Shown: positions 12,188 to 24,257, counted from the stretch's first letter. The stretch is DNA of 64,000 nt from Quercus robur (GCF_932294415.1 NC_065536.1:44923854-44987853), one strand, 5' to 3'. Translations and numbers: made by a program. The notes: generated from the letters alone by a model not told the origin.

Positions 12188-13905
12188 TGTGTGTAAAGGA
12201 AAAGAGTGTCAGAGTTGCCTCCTAGTTATATGGTCTAAGAACCATGAATATAGTGTCCTTTCGAGGAAAGACCTTTGGTCTTACTACCAGAGTATGGGTT
12301 CAAAGTTTAGGTTTGGGAAGGTGTTAGGCACCCAAGATCGCCCAACACTAAGGTTGGCCTCCTATCATTGTGTCTTACATCCTAACCTTATTAAAAACAT
12401 GTTCAACACTTGTATCTATACTCACACACACACACTAGCATACATCTAAGCATACAATCATGACATCATTCATCCCAAGACACGTATCCATCCTTAAAGC
12501 AATAAAGAGGTGAATACATATGAGAAACCCTAGCATGTGAAACCCTATCATACATCTCAAAGCAGGGTAGCAACCCAAACATGGCAGTAAAGGAAATCAC
12601 ATCATAAATCAAAACAAGGCATCAACTTCATACACATATATCAAGGGAGGATTAAACAATCAACATGCATGTTTATGTGAATGCATAACTTACCTTACTT
12701 ACCTCGCAGCACCTTTAACATCATGAATGGGCATGTGGATGCATGTTCATGACATTGAAGTAAGAAACCAGCATAAAACCCTAATCTAAACATGTGATAA
12801 CAAACATGTTAAAAGATGGACAAGCAGTTGTGGGGCTTAAAATATATGAAAAAAAGGCTACACAGAACAAACATATGAAAGTAGAAACAAAACAAACAAA
12901 AATTAGGGTTTCTAGGTAACGGTATCACGCACACTAGAACAGGTCTACATACGCATGAGTTCAAACTGTGTGTGCAAGCTAGATCATGTGTATGCATATC
13001 CTTACCTAGAAAACCTAATTAACACAGAAACATAGTAGAAACCAAACAAAATAGAAAAACGTAAATCGAGCAACCTAACATGCTAAAAAACATAAAGAAA
13101 GCCTAAAACTAACCTAAACAAACATATATAAACATAAACTAAACAAAGAAACATATTAAAGAAAAGATTAAAGGCAGAAAAAGGGAAAAGAAAAGTTCAA
13201 AAGAATACCTTAAAGTAAAAGCTCCTAGGCTTGATTTTTGACCGTTCCCTTTAGTCAAATCTTAAAGCAAAAACTCCTAGGCTTGATTTTTTACCGTTCC
13301 CCTCAGTCAAATCTATCACAATTCAATAAAATAGTGATTAGTAATTTTAAATTCAAAGGATTGGGGTAAAAAATGGTACCAAAAAAATAAAAAAGACTTG
13401 AGAGTGTTTTGTGAAAAACTCCCTTTTGATTAACTATTTTCTAATGAATCTTAGGTTTTTTCCGTGGGATTTCTGTGTGTTTTGAAAATGTACCATGTAA
13501 GGCTTTTAATAGTTGAAAAAATGGGGTTCGGTATGCCTCCCAGACGATGTAGGATTCATTTCAAACCTCGACCATTATTGCAGAAAATTTGTCTTTCACA
13601 TGCTTCTGAAACCCTAGCTATGTACGCAAGAATGTGCCTACGTACACATGCTTTAGCTCATGTACGCCGGCCGCAACTTACGTATGCAAGCCACCACTCA
13701 CGTACTCAAGCCGATGGCCACTTTGGTCATTTGATTTTCCAAAAATAGATTTTTGCTCATTTAAAATGTTATATTTTTCATTTTAACACTCCTCTAGTCA
13801 ATTTAGTATCTGATTAGGCTCTAAAATGGCCTTGGGCCTTAGAGTTCGAGCATCATTGGGGAACAGAGGCTTGAGTCATAAGGGGTACAAAAAGCGGTGT
13901 CTATA
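12188..13905 (-). repeat. Long gypsy/Tat-like LTR (~1.7 kb)
   Basis: In minus-strand orientation it runs from TATAGACACCGC at 13905 to about 12188, next to a primer-binding site. A second, inverted relative starts at 62424 and leaves the window at 64000. The two share a 'gggaaggtgttaggcaccca' block, a region rich in GTACGC-type repeats (13620-13700) and the 'ccctaatgatgct'-like start. No intact ORF lies inside; the open frame at 13464-13748 crosses this repeat and is not a gene. Confidence 0.6.
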
Positions 13906-16140
13906 CCACTGCCAATTCTGATGTGAACAGTACCAGAGGCTGGGCTGACACCAAAAAGTTGAAATGCAATAAATGCCATTTTTCCTCCCTACGTTTCATT
14001 TACCGTTGGAGGAAGTCATGATCAAATCATCCAAACTTCAGCAAACTAGCTTTTGAAGAACTAAAAATGTCTAAAAACTAATTCATGAACCAAGCCCATG
14101 AATTCCTAAAGGGGAAATTTAGGGAAATGTGGTTTGGAAGGTATAAAAATCTTTAACAGAGCTCCCTGAAGTAGGCTAAGAGCTTGACACCTGTTTTGGG
14201 GTGATACCTCCTACTCTTTGAAACTCAAATCTTAGTTGCAACAACCAAGTTCTAGCCCCATGTTTGTCTTAATCTTATTGGCTGAGATCAATCTCCAAAT
14301 CCTAGTACTTAATGACATTACCCAAGGAAGATAAAATACCCAAAAGCAAATCACACCATTTTTGGCCAAATCCTAGGTTAGATGCTCTGAATTTCAGCTC
14401 CTTCTGACATTACCCAAAGGAGATAAACATTCAAAAAGGAGCTCACACTATTTTTGGCTAAATCTTATGATGGATATTCTGAAAATTCCCTTGCTGATCA
14501 GACCCAACGTTTTTGGCTTTTGCTAATTGCTCCCTAAACTTCACTATTAAAGGAAAGCGCCATCTATTCCATCAGAGGGGGGGTGGACGAAATCCTCCAA
14601 AAGTCTCCATCAATCTTGTTATTTTCAGCCCCTAATTAAAAAATAAGTTCATTTTTTAGTTCATGAAGGCCCATACCCATCAACTCACAAACATTCCTTC
14701 TATTTTCTAACAAAACCCAGCACCATAATGGTCTTATGATTAGCTACAATCAATCTCTCTCCACCATGGCAAAAAATAGTTAAGTTCCTTTACCATTTTA
14801 TTCCCACGTCACCATATATTTGCTCAGCCACTCATATAAGAGTAGTTTCCATCATTTACCATACATTCTTCCACATATTCTATCATGGGCATAAGAACCT
14901 TGGTTAAATATTTGCTGCACTAAGCTGGGAGTCTTTCTCTCCCTTCATTCCATCCTTGATTTTCCTCTTTTACTTGTAATTATAGCTTTTAATCCTTATT
15001 TATTGCTATTATAATGAAGGCCATAATGTCTTGGATACTATGGAAGTTTTCCCTCATGATTGACTTAATAATAATAAGAAAAATATATGATTTTTATCAT
15101 GTAACACACATTTATTAACTTATCAGACATTATTGCTAGAGGTCTGTCATATTCATTGTTGGACCATTTTCCTATTGTATACTTATTATAATGAGTCCAC
15201 TTTTATATTAGTCGATTATAGAGGAAACACATAATTTTTACTATGCAAATACATTTATTAATTTTTCAGACATGTACAACTGGACGATTCTCTTGTTTAC
15301 CGTTGGACTATTATTTAAGCACTTATTGTGGTAGGTCATCCTTTGTGCTAACTTATTGTTGCAAGAGGTATTTTTGGGGCCTTATTATAATCTTTGTTGA
15401 ATGCAACCCAGATTTTGAACAAAAATGAGCATTTCACACTTCATCGATAGCCACTAGGCCATATTTCAAGCCCAAAGTCGAGTCTCGGTCTTGGCTTCCC
15501 AAATATTATATGGGCAATTTGAAAAACCGCCCCTGACAAATGGTAACATGAATATTTGAACATTATCATGGAAGTGAAGACTTCTAGTTAATATGTTGAC
15601 GGGTTTTAACAGTATAAGACATATTGAACTGGACCGTCATAAGATTAATTATTCTATTAATTACTGTCAACTGAATAATAAATCTCACGACTTTCATTTA
15701 CATAAAATCTTAATCCTGAGAGGATAGTGAACCCGATCATGAAAAGTAAGATGCTTTGATAATCATAAGTGAGATCTAATCTAACAGTTAAAACCTCAAT
15801 ATGTTGAGCAACCACACGTAGTGTTGAAGGAACACATATTCTCAAGATATAATTTATAGTTTCTTTATAGAGATATAAAATATTTACTTAAGTTAAATTT
15901 AATGAGTTTAGTTATTCAAAGTGTTAGGCCTAACCACTTTAGTAAAGAGTCACTAAAGTTTATATTTTATGAAATTTGATTTCATAAATATATGAATAAC
16001 TTAAAAGATTAAATTGGGAATTCAAGGATTAAGAGATAGTACCTTTCAAAGTGACAATTATATATTATGGACTTTGTATTACTATGAATTTTTTCATGAA
16101 GGGTTCAAGTGTTTAGATAATAAAATCTTGGGATATAATT
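13906..16140. other. Intergenic, probably repeat-derived
   Basis: No gene is supportable. Short open frames at 15243 and 15657 have no domain. The stretch 15650-16100 resembles LTR-type sequence (AT-rich, 'gttattcaaagtgttaggcc'), but no terminal pair was found. Confidence 0.4.
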
Positions 16141-16158
16141 TTATTAATAAAGCTTAGA

Positions 16159-18029
16159 GTGAAATTATATTTTTATAGTGGTATTATATATCCATTTGGA
16201 CAGAAAGTAAAATTCAAATTTGCTTCAAAGTTTGAAATTAATATTGATAATCTGTCTTATAAGAAAGATTCCCCCATGAATGAACTTATTCAAGAACTTG
16301 TGATGAGTTCTTACCAATATTTCACTGATGATTTTAAAGGTAATTTTCATAGTACCAAAATGCTAAATACTATCCATTATCCTAACATTATCAATGATTT
16401 TTTGCAGGAATCGGACAATGATGCGTGGATAAATACCACTAATAAGTGGGATAATAATAATAATATTCATATTTATACCACTAGTAAGTGGATTATTATA
16501 GAAAATAAAAATAAGGGAAAAGCTCCTACACAGGACTATTCTCAAAACAAAAGAGTCCCAGTGGGACCTTTTGCAATGCATGAAGGCGCATCTTCTGGGA
16601 TAAAACCCAGCGGATCAACATCCCTTCAGGGATATGTCCCAGCTGAAATGACATATTCCAGTGGTGATATGATAATTGCTCTGCAGGAAGTCTTATCTAG
16701 ATCCTTACAATTTCATAATGTAGTCTATAGTGAATTACCAGATTCCATAAAATATATTCTTGATAATCTCTATGTTGCTTTTACCAGAAACAATCGTTCC
16801 CTGTTTGAAACAACCCTCCAAGCTCTCGAAATCCACCTTGTTAATCTTACTGCTCAGAATGAAGCTTATATAAGCTATGCTAACCTTATTTCAGAAAAAA
16901 TCCTTACTCCGAAAAATGACCTTATTTCAAACCTTGTTCCAGGAAATATTCTTATTTCAGAAAATGAGGCTTTTAGAAGCCATCTTGCTGACCATCTAAA
17001 TATTCCAATTGATTCTTACATTAGTCAACTCTTTGGCAAAGAGGATATCCATTCAAAGGATAAAATGACTATAATGGGCACTGACTATGCTAGATTGAGT
17101 CTTAAGACCCAATCTATGATAAGAAGTGCTTTTGCCAACTTGCCATCAGATATACAATCTCGTATTCTGAGAAGTAAGGCTACGTTTAGGTCTTTCGACC
17201 TATGGTTCAAATGTTTTAAGAAACTTGTCACAGCCACTATTCCTGATCTTGACGAATTGGATGAAGGTGATAATGTCTTTATTCAGCTTGATTGGGAAGA
17301 ACACTTTGGGAGTACTCTCAGAGTATATGAAAAGAAACACCCATTTCCTGGCCTCTTGATAAATTATGATGATGGTGCAAAGTTCCTAATGATTCAGATG
17401 ATGATGATGACAGGGACCCTAATTGGCTTTCACAAATGTTTGAATATGGCTTTATCAAATTTATAAAATTAACAAGCCATTATCAAGCCAGTCAACTCCC
17501 ACAAATTATCCAGGATGCTATTAAAGAATTTAACAATCCTTTTGCTTCCATCAGGTGTTGGAGTACATTGCCAAAATGGGAAAGAGATAACTGGATGAAT
17601 GTCCAGCCTTCAAAGCGTCTCATTCTCATTAATGGTCACACTCACCAAGGACCATAGTTTGAAGGAAATTCTCAATTATCTTTTGATAATCCTTTTGCTC
17701 TTACAGAATGTTGGAGAAATTATTTTAATAACCAGATTATTAATGTTGCTCAGAATTTATGGAAAAATTATCATTTCATGGGAAGCACAGATAGGAATTT
17801 TGTCTTTGGTCCCAGACCATATTCTGATGTCATTGCTCATTTACGAATTGCTGATCATTGTAATCCAAAGAGTCTTCTCATCCCGGGGAAAACTCCAACG
17901 TTTGAGCCAATTTTATATTGTGGATTCTGTAACCAGTATGCTATTTGCCATGAGCATGAATGTGATTCTCCACAAGGTCCTTTTGATCCTTTTGATGGTT
18001 ATCCATCCGATGCTCCCTCTACTGATTGA
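16159..18029 (+). pseudogene. Pararetroviral downstream ORF, unknown function, frameshifted
   Basis: A 435-codon open frame begins at 16159; an internal Met at 16276 (MNELIQELV) is another possible start. Near 17370-17385 coding continuity moves to another frame, shown by an acidic run of aspartates followed by RDPNWLSQMFEYGFIKFIK. That frame has a TAG at 17655-17657 and then continues to a stop at 18029, where a Cys/His cluster (CGFCNQYAICHEHEC) is seen. Total span is about 620 codons with one frameshift and one nonsense codon. I recognise no enzymatic domain. It precedes the viral promoter/leader on the same strand, as expected of the last ORF of a circular viral genome. Confidence 0.6.
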
Positions 18030-18470
18030 TGAGTATATTCTTGAGGTCACTACTGTTACAAGACTAGTGCTACTTTATTTGTCTAGCTTGCACAAAAGCC
18101 AAAATATTTTATTGTCCTTCACAAATATGTTGCGGAAAATCCGGAACTGATTCATGATACTCCGGATTTTGTAGAAGATTTTGATTCCCCTATTTGTTTA
18201 GCCTGCACTACAGCCAAAATTATTACAATATTCAAAATGCTTCTGAAAAGCCACAAGCCATGATGATATATGAAGAGATGAGATGTTATGAGGAGATGCG
18301 TCTGACAAAGGCTTCAATAAAGCCAACAAAAGATGAAGTCTTTTAAAAAAGAAAGAAAAGAGATTCTATGGCATGCATGATATTCCTTTTGCCATGTTTC
18401 TCCTGACAATGTTTGGACCAAAGAAAAAGACAAAAAGTTCAGAAGTTTTTAATTCAAAAAGTGGAAAAAA

Positions 18471-18546
18471 CACTATTCACTTTTACTGTTCACAGATTAC
18501 TGTTCATGACACTGTTCACTTTTACTGTTCATGACACTGTTCACTC
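18471..18546 (+). promoter_or_regulatory. Tandem ACTGTTCA-type repeats upstream of viral TATA box
   Basis: About six copies of a TACTGTTCA/CACTGTTCA motif lie within 76 bp, partly as a ~30-bp tandem unit. They end about 12 bp before the TATA-like box. Their position fits an upstream activating region of the pregenomic-RNA promoter; that role is inferred. Confidence 0.5.
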
Positions 18547-18557
18547 CGAAATTTTGC

Positions 18558-18567
18558 CTATTTAAGG
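18558..18567 (+). promoter_or_regulatory. TATA-like box of the pararetroviral promoter
   Basis: CTATTTAAGG lies between the ACTGTTCA repeats and a ~500-nt leader that ends at the primer-binding site. This is the expected layout for the pregenomic RNA promoter of a plant pararetrovirus. The start site would be around 18590. Confidence 0.5.
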
Positions 18568-18860
18568 GGGGTTGTTCCTTAAATTTTGGAATTTTTTCAA
18601 GTCAAGTTTAGTTTAGATTTCTCTTCCCTTAGAACTAGCCTTCTTAGAGAGAGAACACCCTACTTCCACTACTACTACCTGGTTCATCCTTGTTCACTAC
18701 AAACTTTGTAATCCTACAAACCTTGTAACTAGGACTAGTTCAAGTTTTGTAACTGTTAACTTGTAACTGTTGAGATCTTGTATTCACTACTACTGTAAGT
18801 GTTTATCCTACTTTCAATAACAAGTATTTTCAGTTTTATATTCATTATTCTACTTGTTGC

Positions 18861-18900
18861 TACCGCCACCTTGGACGGATTACCGCCATACCGGACGGAT
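18861..18900 (+). repeat. Two 20-bp tandem units in the viral leader
   Basis: TACCGCCACCTTGGACGGAT is followed at once by TACCGCCATACCGGACGGAT. This GC-rich pair stands out in an AT-rich leader. It could be a structured leader element or simple duplication. Confidence 0.85.
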
Positions 18901-19077
18901 CTAAATTGCTTTCATTTACTTTGAATTATTTTGATATATACTGCTTGGCTGGTTCTACCGCCTTATTATTGTTCTTACTTTTAAGTTATTTATTTTCAAG
19001 TTACGTACATTATTTTCTTTACAATATTACTGTGCTTCTGTCTCTTCCCATCAACTGTGCGTCCCCTTCCCCCTTTA

Positions 19078-19090
19078 TGGTATCAGAGCC
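19078..19090 (+). promoter_or_regulatory. Primer-binding site for initiator Met tRNA
   Basis: TGGTATCAGAGCC is complementary to the 3' end of plant initiator methionine tRNA, used to prime reverse transcription by caulimovirids and many LTR elements. It closes the plus-strand viral segment; immediately to its right the viral sequence is on the opposite strand. Confidence 0.8.
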
Positions 19091-19531
19091 ATTAGCAGAA
19101 ACCAATCTTTTAGTAGAATTTTCAAAATATTTTGAAGGAATTAATCCTTCTTGGATACAGTTCATGTCTGCACCAGAATCAATCATAGCAATAACAGTGA
19201 AATGATAATCAGGAGAGACAACAATTTTAACTTTTGTAAACCATTTTGGAGGAAGTATTTTATTAACAAAAGCAAGTTGAGGATCAGTGAAAGTATCAGG
19301 AATACCTTTATCAGAAAGAAGAGCCTGTTGACTGGATTCACCTCCATCGTTGTACTCATTTTGTTTATCTTATTCATTATCGGATTTATTAAGATCTTTA
19401 TCAATTTTTAACATTATCAATTCTTGTTTGAGATTATTATTATCACTTTTCATGCTTTTAAATTCATGTTTTAATTCATTTATCTCTTGTTTAACAATAT
19501 TAATTTCACGTTGGAGATCATTAACAGTTAG
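19091..19531 (-). pseudogene. Pararetroviral aspartic protease fragment
   Basis: In the same minus-strand frame as the coat-protein region, downstream of the stop at 19532, the frame continues with a coiled-coil-like charged stretch, another TAA at 19370-19372, and then a retroviral-type protease start with the DSGAD active-site motif (codon for the first Asp at 19178-19180). It is cut off near 19091 at the inverted junction, so the rest of the protease and all of RT/RNase H are missing. Confidence 0.7.
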
Positions 19532-21169
19532 TTATTTAGATTTCTTTTTATTAAATCTTTCTAAAGTTTCTTCAAAGCTTATAGTAGATTTTGGTTTTTT
19601 ACCAGTTTCATCTCTTATCAAATTTTTCTTAAACCTATCCAAATATTCTTTTTGCAGTTCAGGGTTTTGAATTTGATTTATTAGTTGAATTATTAATTTT
19701 TCATCTTCTTCACTCTTAGTGAGAGCATTAATAACATTGCAACAAGAATCTCTACAACCAATTTTAATATTAGGAGAATCAGAAGAATCATCAGCAGATT
19801 GATAGCAAGAATTAGATGAAGAAGAAAAATCATCTTCCAAAGAATCAGACGAGTTGTTTGATTCAAGGATTCTAAATAACTCTTCTTGCCCTTTATCATC
19901 AATATTTAGCATGTTAAATTTGTTTTTTAACTTACCAGGTTTTTCTTTATAGTCTTTACTGAAGTGTCCAAATTTACCACAGTTAAAACATTTACCTTTA
20001 CCTGATCTTTGTTTAACATATTTTTTAGAAACATTTTTCTTCTTAGCATAAAATTCATTAGGTTTAACAATGTTATTTCTGTGTTTTTTATATTTTTTAT
20101 GGTTTTTATCATGTTTTTTACTTTTTTGCCTAGAAGGAGCAATAGGAGGCAAACCATATTGTTCACAGAAATTTCCAATTTCATATTTAGCTTTTCTTTT
20201 ATTCTTTAATTGGTGTTTTAGCAATTTTTCATCATTACACATATTGATACCAAGTTTTTTAATAGTACTGAAAATATTACCATAGGTCAAATTATCATAA
20301 TCAATAGAATCATTTTTACCCATTAATTCTTGTTTTACCTTATGAGCAAAGATAGGAGGCAGACCGTCAATAAACTTTTCTTTCCAATAAGGCTTATGAC
20401 AATCTTTCCGGAGTATCACTCTGGAAGTAAAAATATCTTGGTACCATCTGTAATCAGACATAGTTGGACAGCTCAAATTATTCAAATAATCAGAAACACG
20501 AGATGAAATACTGGATGGAGTACCAACAAAATGTTTGAGAATAGTATAGATCAAGATATTGACACCATCAGGAATACCACGACCAATACTTTCATAAAAA
20601 ATAGGCAAACCTTCATCATTCTTTTTAACAGCATGTTTAATAGATTCTCCAGATTCTTCAGTGATATACGAATCCCACCATCCACGAAGAGTACCAGAAA
20701 AACCAGTAACAAGCAAATTAACAATTTCAGGTTGATTAAGATCATGGTTATTTTGATAAGCAATACCAACCATAGACATGTGACTCATTTTATTAATGAT
20801 TTCCTGTTTAGACAAACCATCAATATTCCATTCATAAAGCTTATCAACAGAGACAGAAAACTGTGTTTGAAAAGATCTCTCTTCAAGCTGCATAATAGGA
20901 GTGGGTTTTGGATACCAGTTTTTAGTAAAAGACATGGGTTTGGAGTTTCCAACAAATCTTTTAATTTTTGGGAAATCATCATCAAAGATTCTTTTTGCAG
21001 AAACAGAAGAAACAGTATCAAAATCTGTATTTTCTTCAGAAACAATCTCTTTTTTGGAAATAGTTCGAGCAGCTGAAGTACTTGTAGAAGTACCCTCAGT
21101 TTTAACTTTTAAATCAGAAAGCATTTTTTCAACAATTTCAAGGGTCTTGGACTGAGAAGTTTTAAACAT
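19532..21169 (-). pseudogene. Pararetroviral coat-protein region with zinc knuckle
   Basis: A 545-codon open segment. It has a central conserved core (WNIDGLSKQEIINKMSHMS, then a GWWDSYITEE block and a YRWYQDIFTSRV block), a Lys-rich basic stretch and a retroviral-type zinc knuckle, CFNCGKFGHFSKDY. In the knuckle the expected fourth ligand Cys is Tyr. An acidic Ser-rich tail and a terminal helical region follow. This is the architecture of caulimovirid capsid/gag-like domains. It is one in-frame part of a longer polyprotein: the frame continues on both sides past single nonsense codons at 21182-21184 and 19532-19534. The altered knuckle and the flanking stops argue against function. Confidence 0.75.
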
Positions 21170-21181
21170 AACTTTTTCTCT

Positions 21182-21595
21182 TTAACTGGGTAAATCAATC
21201 AAAGGTTTCTCAGTTTTAACATAAATAGATTTTTCAGAAACAGGTTTTTCAACAATTTTTTCTTCAATACGGTCAAGCTGTTGACCAATGATATGCAAAG
21301 ATTGATTAGTAAAATTGTTTTGTTCAATAAGACTAACAATGGGAGTTTTATCATCAGCAATTTTGAAAGGAGAGGCCTTCACTTCCTCTTTTGTCACTAC
21401 ATCTTTCTTGGTAGTTATCAAAATTGAGTCAAGAGGAGGATGACTAGACCTAATAATGGTTTTATCAATTTTAACAAAATTTGATTTCTTTATCACATTT
21501 AAATGCTGGTTTGAAACCTCATCTTCTGAAACATAATGGTTTTCAAGAAAATCAAAAAATAAAATATGTTTTTTAAATTGATTCATTTTTTCCAA
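21182..21595 (-). pseudogene. Pararetroviral polyprotein linker segment
   Basis: A 137-codon open stretch between the movement-protein and coat-protein segments, in the same frame as both. It is charged and contains a predicted coiled-coil-like part (IGQQLDRIEEKIVEKP). No enzymatic domain is recognisable. It is bounded by in-frame stops at 21626-21628 and 21182-21184. Confidence 0.6.
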
Positions 21596-21625
21596 CCATT
21601 TTCTTTTAACACGGTCTTTTTCAGA

Positions 21626-22900
21626 CTAAGCAAAATTATTTTGGAAATATTTTCTTTTGGTTCTGTTTTTTGCAAGCATAAATTCATCATACAAAGAAAC
21701 CAAATCAACTTCAAAGTGTTCATCCAAAATAGTCAAAACTCTTAATTGGTTTTGGTAAACAGTAGGATTTTCAATAGGGGGAGAATCAAAGTCAGATGGA
21801 GTAACAGAAACAGAGTCTTCTTTGTCATTAACTGCAACATTGTCATAAGGAGAGGAAGATTCAGCTTTAGTAGAATAGAAAGGAGTGCTAACTTGTGAAT
21901 TACTTTTGGAAACTCCTTTTAGCTTTAAATCAGAGGATTTTTCCAAATTCTTTTTCAAAAATTCATTGATCTCTCGATCTCTTTTTGAAATACTTTCAGA
22001 TCCAGCAAAGGAATGTCTTCCTTCATTGATCTTTAAGGGTGGATTGTTTTGAAAACTTATTTTAACAGTACCATCAAGATATTGTTGAATATGGGTGAGA
22101 TCAAGTTCATCAAAAACAGGTTTAGCAGGAGGGGTTTCTTGTTCGAACAACCAATCATTAGGAAGTTTAACATCTTGCCATTGAATCATTTTTGGAACTT
22201 GAATTTTAGCATCAGGAGTTGAACATTGAATTAACATGGTTTTACCTGAAAGTTCTCTAGGAATCTTAGCACATGGATTCATTTGAGTACCCATTAGTCT
22301 ATAATAAATGCGATAAATCAAAGCAAAAGGCTTACTTCCTTCTTCCATGTGATAACCAGATGAAGCATTATTCAATGTCAAAACTTTAACAATATTAGGA
22401 TCATCCAAAATAAGAGTAAGATCAGGATAACAGTTAAAATAAATAGGACCATCATATATAGAAGTAGTAATCATACCAAGAATGCTATCTTTAAAAATCT
22501 TAAATCTAGCATCTCTTAAACACATGAGAACAGAAGCATTAATACCCTTTCAGGTAAGTGGTTTAATAGCGACTTGAACCATAACAATATGCAAATAACT
22601 GAATTTTTTAGCAGCAAGGAAGTCATTAATATTCCTTTTAGTGAACAAACAACATTTTTCATGAACTTTAGAAATAGAGAAAATTTGTTCAACGGTTCTA
22701 GCCTTGTAAGCAGAATGAAAAGTACTTTCAACAAAACTAGTTTTATAAACAGTTTTAGTATCAACTTTAGGAATATTCCAATTACGAAAATCAGGGATCA
22801 ACTCATTATCATCAATAGTGTGATCTTCTTCATTTACAATATCAGGAGGACAACTAGTCCTGGAGCTGATAGAGGAGTTGGATCTCCACAACCTATCCAT
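21626..22900 (-). pseudogene. Pararetroviral movement protein (30K-type), one internal stop
   Basis: The frame starts with ATG at 22900 and runs 116 codons to a TGA at 22550-22552. It continues in the same frame to 21626. The conserved part (CLRDARFKIFKDSILG, then DGPIYFNCYPDLTLIL, later ALIYRIYYRLM) matches the core of 30K-superfamily movement proteins of caulimovirids, which enlarge plasmodesmata for cell-to-cell spread. The TGA could come from a CGA arginine codon by a CpG transition. Sequence upstream of 22900 is not clearly viral. Confidence 0.75.
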
Positions 22901-23139
22901 ATTATCCTAGGCTCAACACTCAATTATCATGTTTTTCTCACAACCGTTGCATTTCGTAACACATACCCTAACCAACCTTATACCTCTCATGCCCTACACG
23001 CCCTCTCTTGGCTCAAACGAGCCTTACAGTTAGGTTCTAGGAATTCACTTTACGACTAGGGTGGCGCCAACGACAGTAAGAAGGGAACACAACAAGGGAA
23101 TATCAAGCGTTCGGGTAGACACGGACAAGAAACAAAGAA

Positions 23140-24065
23140 CAATTCACTTGCCACAGAAATTAAAAATTTAGATGAGACACATGGCACAAAATTGAATTTC
23201 AATTAAAATTCAATTTAGAATCTAATTGAATTTAGATTCTTTGATTTTTGCACCTAATAATTCACTTGACACACAAATTTAAAAATTAAATGAGACACAT
23301 GACTCAAAATTAGACTTTAATTTTTAATTTAATTGGATTTTCTCTTATATATATAAAAAAAATTCAGAATCTAATTGGATCTAGACTTTTTGGTTTTTGC
23401 ACCCAATAATTTACTTGCCATAAAAATTAAAAAATTAGATGGGACACATGGCACAAAATTGAACTTTAATTAAAATTCAATTTAGAATCTAATTGAATTT
23501 ACACTTTTTGATTTTTGCACCTAATAATTCACTTGACACACAAATTTAAAAATTAGATGAAACACACAGCATAAAATTAAACATGATTTAGAATATAATT
23601 GAATCTAGCATATTTGGTTTTTACACCCAATAATGCATTTGCCACAAAAATTAAAACATTAGATGGAACACTTGGCACAAAATTGAACTTCAATTAAAAT
23701 TCAATTTAGAATCTAACTGAATTTAGACTCTTTGATTTTTGCACCTAATAATTCACTTGACACACAAATTTAAAAATTAGATGAGACACATGACGCAAAA
23801 TTAGACATGATTTAGAATCTAATTAGATCTAAACTCTTCGGTTTTTGCACCCAATAATTCACTTTCCACAGAAATTAAAAATTTGATGGGACGTATGGCA
23901 CAAAATTGAACTTTAATTAAAATTCAATTTAGAATCTAATTGAATTTAGACTCTTAGATTTTTGTACCTAATAATTCACTTGACACACAAATTTAAGAAA
24001 TTAGATGAGACATAAGGCGCAAAATTAGACTCTAATTTAGAATTTAATTGAATTTTTTCTCAGCT
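23140..24065 (+). repeat. AT-rich tandem array, ~225-265 bp unit, four copies
   Basis: The phrase TTCACTTGACACACAAATTT starts at 23261, 23528, 23752 and 23974 (with slight variants), giving periods of 267, 224 and 222 bp. Each unit is itself made of two related halves; the other half starts with a TTTGCCAC-type phrase. Degenerate single copies appear near 24310-24480 and 24900-25060. No coding potential. It begins about 240 bp after the pararetrovirus ends. Confidence 0.8.
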
Positions 24066-24255
24066 TTGGCTATTAATATATACTAGCTTGTAACCCCATG
24101 TATATGCATGGATACACTTAAAGATATACAATAAGATGCATAATATAATTCCCATATATAATATAAATACTTTTGATAGTCATTTTTTATATTTTGTTAA
24201 CTCTTTAAAAAAATTTGTAAGGATATTATTAAGTATAAAATGTAAATTGTCCATG

Positions 24256-24257
<2 letters not shown>

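Larger units (their letters stand above)
16150..22905. mobile_element. Rearranged endogenous pararetrovirus (Caulimoviridae)
   Basis: Two viral parts meet head-to-head near 19091. The left part on the plus strand holds a downstream ORF of unknown function, a promoter/leader region and an initiator-Met tRNA primer-binding site. The right part on the minus strand holds, from 22900 leftward, a movement-protein region, a coat-protein region with zinc knuckle and the start of an aspartic protease. Reverse transcriptase and RNase H are missing from the window. A polyprotein plus a separate downstream ORF is the arrangement I recall for florendoviruses; petuvirus-like is the alternative. Family membership is well supported by the domains, genus is inference. 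All coding parts are interrupted, so this copy is a fossil. Confidence 0.8.

Noticed and set aside
13464..13748. 94-codon frame with His/Arg-rich tail
   Set aside because: Lies within the Tat-like LTR; the tail comes from GTACGC-type repeats, and the inverted relative at 62.6 kb does not conserve the frame.
19350..21155. Plus-strand frames over the viral coat-protein region
   Set aside because: Phe/Ile/Ser-rich antisense shadows of the Lys/Asn/Asp-rich viral frame.
23140..24065. Possible CRISPR-like array
   Set aside because: Repeat units are over 220 bp, head-to-tail without unique spacers, in plant nuclear DNA; a tandem repeat.
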